From contig NZ_PDNW01000008.1 of NCBI RefSeq assembly GCF_002849655.1, positions 1-64,000 on the forward strand: a stretch of DNA of 64,000 nt, given 5' to 3'. The notes under the pieces were generated by a model, which saw nothing but the letters and a program-made list of their open reading frames with translations, was not told the DNA's origin and did no database searches. This document shows positions 56,929 to 64,000 of the stretch, piece by piece. Source of the stretch: Pollutimonas subterranea. Its GTDB lineage: Bacteria; Pseudomonadota; Gammaproteobacteria; Burkholderiales; Burkholderiaceae_B. The position numbers were made by a program, and so were the translations under genes. Within the stretch, counting starts at the first letter, position 1. Every line of letters begins with the position of its first letter.

Positions 56929-57450
56929 ATGTCAGCTTCTACCGAACGCGCCGTCCTCGCCGGCGGTTGTTTTTGGGGTATGCAGGATTTATTGCGCCGG
57001 CACCCGGGTGTCATCTCTACGCGGGTCGGCTACACGGGCGGCGACGTGCCCAATGCCACCTACCGCAATCATGGCACGCATGCTGAAGCCATAGAGATCA
57101 TCTTCGAGCCCCAATCGCTCAGCTTCCGGGCCCTTCTGGAGGTCTTCTTCCAGATTCACGACCCCAGCACCAAAGACCGCCAAGGTAACGATCGCGGGCT
57201 CAGCTACCGGTCGGCGATTTTCTACACCAATGATGAGCAGAAGCGCATTGCAAGCGAAACGATTGCCGACGTGGATGCATCCGGCTTATGGCCTGGCAAG
57301 GTGGTGACGGAAGTCGCCGCGGCCGGACCTTTCTGGGAAGCCGAGCCGGAGCACCAGGACTATCTGGAGCGCTATCCGAATGGCTACACCTGCCATTACG
57401 TCCGGCCCGACTGGAAGCTTCCGGCAAAGTCTCCAGCGCAAGCGTCGTAA
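56929..57450 (+). CDS. msrA: Peptide methionine sulfoxide reductase A
   Basis: 173 residues. It reduces methionine-S-sulfoxide. The active-site motif is GGCFWG with Cys14. The rest ([37 protein letters not shown]) is standard. A resolving Cys is in YTCHYVRP near the C-terminus. ATG 56929 has AGGAG upstream. It is divergent from the DJ-1-like gene. Confidence 0.95.
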   Translation: MSASTERAVLAGGCFWGMQDLLRRHPGVISTRVGYTGGDVPNATYRNHGTHAEAIEIIFEPQSLSFRALLEVFFQIHDPSTKDRQGNDRGLSYRSAIFYTNDEQKRIASETIADVDASGLWPGKVVTEVAAAGPFWEAEPEHQDYLERYPNGYTCHYVRPDWKLPAKSPAQAS

Positions 57451-57475
57451 CGCGCGATGACGGGTGCCTGCGGCC

Positions 57476-58141
57476 ATGGTTGCTAAACGTCCGGACAATC
57501 GCCTTGCTTCCGAAGAAGCTTTGGCGCAGCAATTGCAGTCTTTGTTGCGGCTCGACCCGCGACTGTGCCAGGTGCACGATATTGCCGGGCCTTTCTCGCC
57601 GCGCATCAGCCAACCCGGATTCGCAGGGCTTGCCCGCATCGTTTGCGGTCAACAGCTTTCAGTGGCCAGCGCCAGTGCCATCTGGAACCGCTTGCAAGCC
57701 CAGCCGGGCGCAACCACGCCAGAAGGCTTCCTGGCCCTGGATGAAGAATCAATATGCGGCGTCGGCCTGTCCCGCAGCAAGTACCGCACGCTCAGGGGCT
57801 TGGCCGAGGTCATCGTTGCGGGCGGCCTCGACTTTTCCGCCGTCGAGGCATTGGGCGCCGAAGCAGCCATCGCGCAACTGACCAGCCATAAGGGTATTGG
57901 ACCGTGGACAGCGGAGATTTACTTGATGTTCTGCGCAGGCCATCCAGATATATTTCCAGCCGGTGACCTGGCGCTACAGAAGGCCGTGGGCGACGCTTTC
58001 GGCATAAACCCCCACCCTGATCGGCGCGCCCTGATGGCGATTGCCGCCAAGTGGGCGCCTCATCGCGCCACGGCCGCGCTATTGTTCTGGCGCTTCTATG
58101 CCGCCCGGCGAAATCGTGAAGGTCTGGCGCTGAGCAGCTGA
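57476..58141 (+). CDS. AlkA-like DNA-3-methyladenine glycosylase
   Basis: 221 residues, HhH-GPD superfamily. The helix-hairpin-helix is in LTSHKGIGPWTAE and the catalytic aspartate is Asp164 (PAGDLALQ). It removes alkylated purines. It lacks the AdaA-type N-terminal extension of E. coli AlkA, so it matches the short Mag-like branch. A GTG at 57464 is an alternative start. It lies 25 bases after msrA. Confidence 0.9.
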   Translation: MVAKRPDNRLASEEALAQQLQSLLRLDPRLCQVHDIAGPFSPRISQPGFAGLARIVCGQQLSVASASAIWNRLQAQPGATTPEGFLALDEESICGVGLSRSKYRTLRGLAEVIVAGGLDFSAVEALGAEAAIAQLTSHKGIGPWTAEIYLMFCAGHPDIFPAGDLALQKAVGDAFGINPHPDRRALMAIAAKWAPHRATAALLFWRFYAARRNREGLALSS

Positions 58142-58257
58142 AGGGAAGCGCAACATGAACCGCGCTATCGAGCGCCAATTTAAGGTGCCTTGAAGGTGAC
58201 ACCAAGGTTACTATGAGGATTGCGAGCGACAACGCGCCTGCATCATTGTGATAATAA

Positions 58258-59118
58258 ATGGAAGTAAACAGCAATCTCTGGCTATTCGTCGCCGCATTTG
58301 GTGCCAGTGCCTTGGGCGGGGTCCTGGGCATGGCCAGCGGGATCTTCATCGTTCCGATCCTCACCCTGCTTTTCGGTTTGGACATCCGTATCGCCATCGG
58401 CGCAAGCCTGATTTCGGTGATCGCCTGCTCCTGTGGAAGCGCAGGTCCGTTCCTGAAAGGCGGCTTGACCAACATACGGCTCGCCATCGTCCTGGAGACG
58501 GCGACCACGCTGGGCGCGCTTACCGGTGTGCTCCTGATCGGGGCCATCCCCGTCGAATACCTCTATGGCCTGTTTGCCGCTATTCTCGCGCTTTCCGCAC
58601 AGCAGATGCTTGCCCGGCGCGGTGAAGTGGTCAAAGCGACCTCGCCCGACGCTCGAAGCTGGGCCAGCATGTTGCGCCTGCATTCAAGCTATCGGGACCA
58701 CGCACAGCGTAGGAACGTGGCGTATCAGGTAGGTCATGTGCCGCTGGGCTTATCGCTGATGTATGGGGCGGGCCTGATCTCCGCCCTGCTCGGAATAGGC
58801 AGCGGCGTACTTAAGATCCCTGCGATGGACACCGCTATGCGGCTTCCCATCAAAGTCGCCTCCGCCACGTCCAACTTCATGATTGGGGTAACGGCCGCGG
58901 CAAGTGCCGGCGCTTACTTCGTGCACGGCGATATCGACATAACGGTGGCCGGCCCCGTTGCCCTCGGCTCCGTAGTAGGAGCGCTGGCAGGCACCCGTCT
59001 CCTGTTCGGATTCTCCAGCGAAAAGCTGCGCATCTTTTTCGTGATCGTGCTTGCACTCCTCGCGGTACAGATGCTGATGAGCGCTTTCGGTCTCCATAGC
59101 CCGGCAGGACAAGCATGA
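58258..59118 (+). CDS. TauE/SafE-family membrane transporter
   Basis: 286 residues, about eight helices in two halves with the repeats GMASGIFIVPILTLLFG and LGIGSGVLKIPAMDTAM. Members export sulfite, sulfoacetate or similar anions. It overlaps the next gene by ATGA. Confidence 0.88.
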   Translation: MEVNSNLWLFVAAFGASALGGVLGMASGIFIVPILTLLFGLDIRIAIGASLISVIACSCGSAGPFLKGGLTNIRLAIVLETATTLGALTGVLLIGAIPVEYLYGLFAAILALSAQQMLARRGEVVKATSPDARSWASMLRLHSSYRDHAQRRNVAYQVGHVPLGLSLMYGAGLISALLGIGSGVLKIPAMDTAMRLPIKVASATSNFMIGVTAAASAGAYFVHGDIDITVAGPVALGSVVGALAGTRLLFGFSSEKLRIFFVIVLALLAVQMLMSAFGLHSPAGQA

Positions 59119-59432
59119 CTCAGCCTACGGAAACCCTCGAACGCCGCGAGCGGCTTATTGCACGCCTATTATGGAACGGGACCTGGCTGGCCTCGTCCAT
59201 CATCGCCGCGGGGCTGATCCTGGATTTTCTCCATCGTATCGACGTCGCGCTGTTTCCCAACCTGGCGGGATCGCAAGTGGCCGCGGCGGGTATAGCGCTC
59301 TTCATACTGCTGCCGATCGCACGCGTCGTGCTGATGCTGGCGATCTTCCTGCACGAGCGCGACTATGCCTACACGGCAATATCCGCACTCGTTCTGGTGA
59401 TAATTGGCATCGGCTTCGCGATCGGGCTATAA
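59115..59432 (+). CDS. DUF1634 membrane protein
   Basis: 105 residues, three helices. DUF1634 genes regularly follow TauE-type genes, as here with a 4-base ATGA overlap, so it is probably an accessory subunit of that transporter. It converges with garD. Confidence 0.85.
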   Translation: MTQPTETLERRERLIARLLWNGTWLASSIIAAGLILDFLHRIDVALFPNLAGSQVAAAGIALFILLPIARVVLMLAIFLHERDYAYTAISALVLVIIGIGFAIGL

Positions 59433-59455
59433 CTCGAACAACGTGCGGCGGCCGT

Positions 59456-61021
59456 TCAGGTCACCGGAGCCGGATTGAACAGTGCCAGGGAATTGTGCAG
59501 GCCCAGGGCCTCGGCCTTGCTTTGCTTGCGTCCGCTTGCTATATCAAGCATCAGGTGGAACAGTTCCCACCCCATTTCTTCGATGGTGGCTTCGCCGTCC
59601 ACGATGCGTCCGGCATTGACGTCCATCAGATCGTGCCAGCGTCGCGCCAAATCACTGCGCGTTGCAAGCTTGATGACCGGCACTTCCTTCAGGCCATAAG
59701 GCGTTCCGCGCCCCGTCGTGAACAAATGCAGATTCATTCCCGCGGCCAATTGCAAGGTGCCGCATACGAAATCACTGGCCGGCGTGGCGGCAAAGTTGAG
59801 GCCAGGCTGCTCGCAAAGATTGCCAGGCGACACGACCCCGACGATGGGCGACGACCCGGACTTGATGATCGAACCCATGGCCTTTTCGACAATATTCGAT
59901 AAGCCGCCTTTCTTGTTGCCCGGCGAGGTATTGGCGCTGCGATCGGCGCTTCCGCGCCCCAGATAGCGGTCGTACCAGTCCATTTCGCGTACCAGGGCGT
60001 TGGCGACCTCCTGATTGGCCGCCCTTGCGGTAAGCTGGGCTATCCCGTCGCGAACTTCGGTCACCTCCGAGAACATCACCTTGGCGCCGGCGCGTACCAG
60101 AAGGTCGGTGGCGAACCCCACCAGCGGGTTGGCCGACACGCCGGAGAAAGCGTCACTTCCACCGCACTGGACGCCGACCGTCAGCGCCGATGCGGGACAG
60201 GTCTCGCGCTGCCGCCTGTTCAGTATCTGCAGTTTCTTGTCCGCAACGCTGACGATGGAATCGATCATGCTCTGGAAGCCCACGTGCTCGTCATCTTGCA
60301 GGCAAACCACATCCACATCCTGAAGGTCGACGTGCTGCCTGCTGTCGCGGATGGGAATCGTATTTTTCGGGAACAGCAGATCGGGTTGCAGCTTCTCGCA
60401 ACCCAGGCTCACGACCATGGCCTGGCCGCCAAAATTCGGATTGCGCGCAATGTTGCGCAAGGTGCGAATGGGAATCACGGCGTCGGGAGCGTTGATCGCA
60501 ACGCCGCAGCCATAGACATGCTCAAGCGCAATGACATTATCGACATTGGGGTACTTGGGCAACAGCTCTTCACGTATCTTGCGTACGGCATGATCCACGA
60601 CGCCCGAAACGCATTGCACCGAAGTGCTGATCGCCAGGATATTGCGAGTTCCGACGCTGCCATCGGCATTGCGAAAGCCTTCGAAGCTGTACCCCTCGAG
60701 CGCCGGCTGGGTCAGCCCTTGCGTGGCAACCGGCAGATTATCGAGCCCAGGTGCCTGCGGCATGTCCAGGCGGTGCTCGTTGACCCAACTGCCACGAGCC
60801 AAGTCCTGGCTGGCGTGGCCAATGATCACGTTATAGCGATACACCGGGCCACCCGCAGGTATATCGGCCAGCGCCACCTTGTGCCCTTGCGGCACGCCCT
60901 CAAGCAGCACGGTTCCGTCTGCCAGTGCCGTGCCCGCTGGCAGACCGCCGTTATTGGCGACAATTGCGACGTTGTCGCTATCGTGCATCCGGATACTATG
61001 TGGCGTTTCTAGTGGCATCAT
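59456..61021 (-). CDS. garD: Galactarate dehydratase
   Basis: 521 residues, against 523 in E. coli GarD, with close similarity along the whole length. It dehydrates galactarate to 5-dehydro-4-deoxy-D-glucarate. Features include the SAF-type N-terminal domain ([18 protein letters not shown]) and the core with [20 protein letters not shown] and [17 protein letters not shown] precedes the ATG at 61021. It is the second gene after an alpha-hydroxy-acid oxidase, 16 bases apart, with a LysR gene divergent. Confidence 0.93.
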   Translation of the reverse strand: MMPLETPHSIRMHDSDNVAIVANNGGLPAGTALADGTVLLEGVPQGHKVALADIPAGGPVYRYNVIIGHASQDLARGSWVNEHRLDMPQAPGLDNLPVATQGLTQPALEGYSFEGFRNADGSVGTRNILAISTSVQCVSGVVDHAVRKIREELLPKYPNVDNVIALEHVYGCGVAINAPDAVIPIRTLRNIARNPNFGGQAMVVSLGCEKLQPDLLFPKNTIPIRDSRQHVDLQDVDVVCLQDDEHVGFQSMIDSIVSVADKKLQILNRRQRETCPASALTVGVQCGGSDAFSGVSANPLVGFATDLLVRAGAKVMFSEVTEVRDGIAQLTARAANQEVANALVREMDWYDRYLGRGSADRSANTSPGNKKGGLSNIVEKAMGSIIKSGSSPIVGVVSPGNLCEQPGLNFAATPASDFVCGTLQLAAGMNLHLFTTGRGTPYGLKEVPVIKLATRSDLARRWHDLMDVNAGRIVDGEATIEEMGWELFHLMLDIASGRKQSKAEALGLHNSLALFNPAPVT

Positions 61022-61037
61022 TTTTTCCTGGATCAAT

Positions 61038-62234
61038 TCAAATAAAGTTGGCAGCCGGTACGTCCGACTGGTATTCAGGGCGCAAGCTGGACACGTGGCG
61101 CACCAGCGTACGGTCCAGTTCATCAAGCCGGTTTATTCCCAGCAACGCCATGTTGCGATGAATCTCCGTTCGCAGTATCTGTATGGCATGGTCAACGCCG
61201 GCAGGGCCGCCGACGGTGGCCGCGTAATTGAACGGGCGACCGGCAAACACACATTTGGCGCCCAGCGACAACGCCTTGAGCACATCGCTGCCGCGCCGGA
61301 TTCCGCTATCCATCATGACGACGACATCAGGCACCGCCTTGACGATCTCGGGCAAAACCAGGAGCGGCGAAACAGAACCGTCGACCTGGCGTCCGCCATG
61401 GTTGGAAACAATGATTCCGTCAACGCCAGCATCACGGGCCAACAAGGCATCTTGCCATCGCACGAGGCCCTTGACAACCAGGTTCCCCTTCCATGTCTCG
61501 CGTATCTGGCGCAGGTGGCTCCAGTCGAAATGATCGCGGGCCTGGAAGTCACGCTCCACCTTGGACGATAAGATGGGGGCTCCCCGTTCGGCGCGCCAAT
61601 TCTCGAAGTGCGGCATGCCGTGACGCAACAGGGTTCGCCCAAACGTGCCCAGCAGCCAGCGCGGATGGCTGATTCCATCCCACGCCAGGCGCATGCCGGG
61701 GCGTAGCGGCGAACTGAAGCCATTGCGTTGATAATTTTCAGGGTTCACCATGACGGGAAGATCGACGGTAAGCACCAACGTCTTGAAGCCGGCCGTACTG
61801 ATTCGAGCCAATAGGGCATCGACCCGTGCCGCGTCGCCCGGCATATAGGCCTGGAACCATGTCTGGGGCGCTGCGCGGGCGACTTCTTCCATCGGGATCA
61901 GCGAGGCGCCGCTCATGATTGCCGGTATGTTGGCCCGCGCCGCCGCATCGGCCAACAGCACGTCGCCGCGATACGCCCACATCGCGCTGAGGCCTACGGG
62001 AGAAATACCGAAAGGCGAGTCAAACGTTTGCCCGAACAGTTCTATTTTCTGGGCGCGCTGCGAAACCCCCGCCAACATTCGGGGCATCAGCACATACTCG
62101 TTGAACGCCGCACGATTCTGTGCCATCGAAACTTCGTCGTCAGCGCCGTTGAAGATATAACTGAACAACTGGCGTGGCAGTTTCCTGCGGGCTGGACGTT
62201 CGAAATCATTGAGGGAATAGATGCGCTTGAGCAT
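61038..62234 (-). CDS. FMN-dependent alpha-hydroxy-acid oxidase/dehydrogenase
   Basis: 398 residues, TIM-barrel family of lactate, glycolate and mandelate oxidases. The catalytic His-Gly-Gly-Arg motif is [10 protein letters not shown], with FMN-binding [14 protein letters not shown] and [14 protein letters not shown]. The region [17 protein letters not shown] is closer to LldD/mandelate-dehydrogenase types than to plant glycolate oxidase. It begins the operon with garD. Its substrate may be a hydroxy acid arising in aldarate breakdown, but this is inference. Confidence 0.88.
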   Translation of the reverse strand: MLKRIYSLNDFERPARRKLPRQLFSYIFNGADDEVSMAQNRAAFNEYVLMPRMLAGVSQRAQKIELFGQTFDSPFGISPVGLSAMWAYRGDVLLADAAARANIPAIMSGASLIPMEEVARAAPQTWFQAYMPGDAARVDALLARISTAGFKTLVLTVDLPVMVNPENYQRNGFSSPLRPGMRLAWDGISHPRWLLGTFGRTLLRHGMPHFENWRAERGAPILSSKVERDFQARDHFDWSHLRQIRETWKGNLVVKGLVRWQDALLARDAGVDGIIVSNHGGRQVDGSVSPLLVLPEIVKAVPDVVVMMDSGIRRGSDVLKALSLGAKCVFAGRPFNYAATVGGPAGVDHAIQILRTEIHRNMALLGINRLDELDRTLVRHVSSLRPEYQSDVPAANFI

Positions 62235-62313
62235 ACGGTTTCATTCGACTGATGGACAAGCCTGTATGGTATGGAATAATCTTGTGGATATATAGCGATA
62301 ATAATCCTATTAG

Positions 62314-62327
62314 TTTATTCGAATAAA
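62314..62327. promoter_or_regulatory. Palindromic LysR-type operator in the divergent region
   Basis: TTTATTCGAATAAA is a perfect 14-bp palindrome containing the T-N11-A signature of LysR boxes. It lies 27 bases before the LysR start and 80 bases before the oxidase start. Confidence 0.6.
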
Positions 62328-62353
62328 TTCAATATAAATTCTGACGGCAGGCC

Positions 62354-63277
62354 ATGACCCTCAAGCAACTGGAAGCATTTTTCTGGGCCGCGACGTGCGC
62401 CAGCTTCGCTGTCGCGGCGGAACGGCTGCACTTGTCGGTGTCCACCCTTTCCAAGCGCATTTCCGAACTCGAAGCTTCGCTGGGCGAGCCGCTGTTCGAT
62501 CGAGACACCTATCGTGCCACATTGACGGCGACAGGCCATGCAATCCTGCCACGCGTCAGCGCTTTGCTGGACCAGTCCGAAGCCCTGCGCCTGAGCGTCC
62601 TGGACGATGCCGGGCTGCAAGGCCATGTACGCTTTGGCGTGGGCGAGCTCGCGTCGCAAACCTGGCTGCCCCGTTTCATCCGCTTGGCGGTCGAACGCTA
62701 CCCCGGCCTGCAACTTGAACCTAATGTCGAGATCGGCAGGATCATGGAACAGGCACTGGAAAATGGCGAACTGGACTTCACTCTCGCGGCCGGCATCTCT
62801 TCCCGGCGCAGCATCACATCGCGACCTCTCGGCAAAGCAAACTTTGTCTGGGTGGCCGCGCCAGGACTGGCACAAGCCCAGGAAGCGCGCCCCACGAAGC
62901 TGCTGCAGGACATTCCGCTAATCACCATGCCGTCCGGCGCCGGCACCCACCGCATGGTTGAAGAATGGCTGTCGCGCACCGGGGTCGTACCGGGACGCAG
63001 CCTGAGCTGTAATACCTGGAGCGCCGTCTCGGCCTTGCTTATCGAGGCAGTGGGCGTCGGCTTCCTGCCCCAGGCCTGGGCTGATCCGCTATTGGAGCGC
63101 AGGCTGCTGAAACCGCTGACCAAGTGGCCAACGCTCAAACCCCTGCATTACTCATTGCAAATGCGCCGCGACGATACGCGCCCGATAATGCGCAGTATCC
63201 AGTCCCTGCTTGAAGAGGTCGTCGATTTCGGACTGCCGGTCAGTTTCCTGACCAGCAAGCCCCATAAGGAAAATTAG
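62354..63277 (+). CDS. LysR-family regulator, divergent from the garD operon
   Basis: 307 residues with the winged helix-turn-helix at 1-60 (FFWAATCASFAVAAERL) and an effector domain at about 90-300. The divergent layout and the palindrome between the genes suggest that it controls the hydroxy-acid oxidase/garD operon and itself. The effector may be galactarate or a derived keto-acid. Another LysR gene follows after four bases. Confidence 0.9.
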   Translation: MTLKQLEAFFWAATCASFAVAAERLHLSVSTLSKRISELEASLGEPLFDRDTYRATLTATGHAILPRVSALLDQSEALRLSVLDDAGLQGHVRFGVGELASQTWLPRFIRLAVERYPGLQLEPNVEIGRIMEQALENGELDFTLAAGISSRRSITSRPLGKANFVWVAAPGLAQAQEARPTKLLQDIPLITMPSGAGTHRMVEEWLSRTGVVPGRSLSCNTWSAVSALLIEAVGVGFLPQAWADPLLERRLLKPLTKWPTLKPLHYSLQMRRDDTRPIMRSIQSLLEEVVDFGLPVSFLTSKPHKEN

Positions 63278-63281
63278 CACC

Positions 63282-64000
63282 GTGAATCCCATAGCACTTG
63301 AATACTTTGTGAAAATAGCCGAATCAGGCAGTATTTCACGCACGGCCATCGAATTGGGCATCGACCCGTCCAGCATGACGCGACATATCGCCAAGCTGGA
63401 AGCCGACCTGAAGGTGCGGCTGTTTCACCGCAGTGGCCGCGGTGTCGTGCTTACCGACGCGGGCGCTTTGTTATTGACGAGGGCACAGGCGGTGGCCGTT
63501 GCACTGGACCAAGCGCGCAAGCTCGCGGTGACGCTTTCCGACGAGGGTCCTTCGCGACTGGTCATCGCCGCGCAGCCCACTGTGGCGCAACGCAGCTTCG
63601 CGGCCGTTGCGCGCACAATGCGGGCCCGCTTTCCCGACACGCGATTGCACATGGTAGAAGCCTTGGGCCACCAACTGATCAACTGGTTGATCGAAGGAAA
63701 AATCGACGTTGCCTTGTTGTACGTGCCGAACCAGACCGGGGTGATTGAAATGGATGTGCTGCTGCAAGAGCCGCTGTATTTCGTAGCGCCGCCCAACCAT
63801 GGCCCATTGGACCCGACAATATCGGTCGCCGACGCCCTTCGCAGGCCGCTTATCCTGCCGAGCACGCCGCACGGCTTGCGCGAACTGGCCGAAAGCCTTG
63901 CCGCAGGCAGTAATACGCAGCTTCAGATCGAAGTCGAGTGCGACGGTTCCAATGCCATCACCAAGAACCTGGTACAGGCCGGGATAGGTTGCACGCTGCT
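63282..64000 (+). CDS. Second LysR-family regulator (runs off the right edge)
   Basis: The open frame starts at GTG 63282, four bases after the previous stop, and stays open to the window end (239 residues). The helix-turn-helix is ESGSISRTAIELGIDPSSM, with VVLTDAGALLLTRA after it and an effector domain with GKIDVALLYVPNQTG. The upstream AAGGA lies 11 bases away, so translation may be coupled to the previous gene. Tandem LysR genes are unusual and this one may serve genes beyond the edge. Confidence 0.88.
   Translation, partial: MNPIALEYFVKIAESGSISRTAIELGIDPSSMTRHIAKLEADLKVRLFHRSGRGVVLTDAGALLLTRAQAVAVALDQARKLAVTLSDEGPSRLVIAAQPTVAQRSFAAVARTMRARFPDTRLHMVEALGHQLINWLIEGKIDVALLYVPNQTGVIEMDVLLQEPLYFVAPPNHGPLDPTISVADALRRPLILPSTPHGLRELAESLAAGSNTQLQIEVECDGSNAITKNLVQAGIGCTL

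Overview
The window reads as chromosome of a high-GC betaproteobacterium, most likely Burkholderiales and close to Alcaligenaceae (Bordetella, Achromobacter, Pusillimonas relatives). The signs are a Bug/TctC-type binding protein, two TAXI-type TRAP transporters, several LysR regulators, an FdxA 7Fe ferredoxin, kbl-tdh, and a long AcnA. This placement is inference from protein families, since there is no rRNA in the window. I saw no tRNA, rRNA, CRISPR array or prophage. The only mobile DNA is a transposase tail at the left edge.

Layout. 0-4.4 kb: a transposase C-terminus has cut an SDR gene. Behind it lie a GT4 glycosyltransferase and a BON-domain protein on the minus strand, divergent from a stand-alone sigma-54 gene (rpoN paralogue). 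Both sides of the divergent intergenic region carry -24/-12 (sigma-54-type) promoter sequences. 4.5-12.6 kb: asparaginase, then a minus-strand operon of TAXI binding protein, fused TRAP permease, kbl, tdh and an RluA-type pseudouridine synthase, which suggests that the transporter serves threonine breakdown. 12.9-25.9 kb: a GGDEF/EAL receptor, thioesterase, GGT-family hydrolase, RmuC, a Bug protein plus a hydroxyacid dehydrogenase behind an operator-like dyad, a flavin oxidoreductase with two carboxymuconolactone-decarboxylase-like proteins and a LysR regulator, and panB.

26-35.4 kb: aldo/keto reductase, MFS exporter, SlyX, DinB-like protein, AcnA with an unusual insert, an FmdE-like protein, FdxA, YceI, and a Fur-box-controlled pair of a DUF2061 protein and a T4 endonuclease V homologue that lacks the C-terminal aromatic tail, then a phosphoribosyltransferase. 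35.4-41.1 kb: cold-shock protein, a DUF1016 nuclease gene containing a perfect 13-bp inverted repeat, rlmF, panD, amidase, and an Ada protein missing three of its four zinc cysteines. 41.1-50.5 kb: a soluble histidine kinase and a giant CheB-CheR-PAS-kinase-receiver fusion, then stress-type genes (YghA-like SDR, DUF4142) and membrane proteins.

50.5-64 kb: lipocalin, a second TAXI-TRAP pair, RluE, a small periplasmic/membrane pair that looks like a CopC/CopD analogue (a secreted protein predicted to begin His-His after signal cleavage plus a four-helix membrane protein), a DJ-1-like protein, MsrA, an AlkA-like glycosylase, TauE/DUF1634, and a galactarate dehydratase plus alpha-hydroxy-acid oxidase operon. 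The last is divergent from a LysR gene with a perfect 14-bp palindrome between them. A second LysR gene runs off the right edge.
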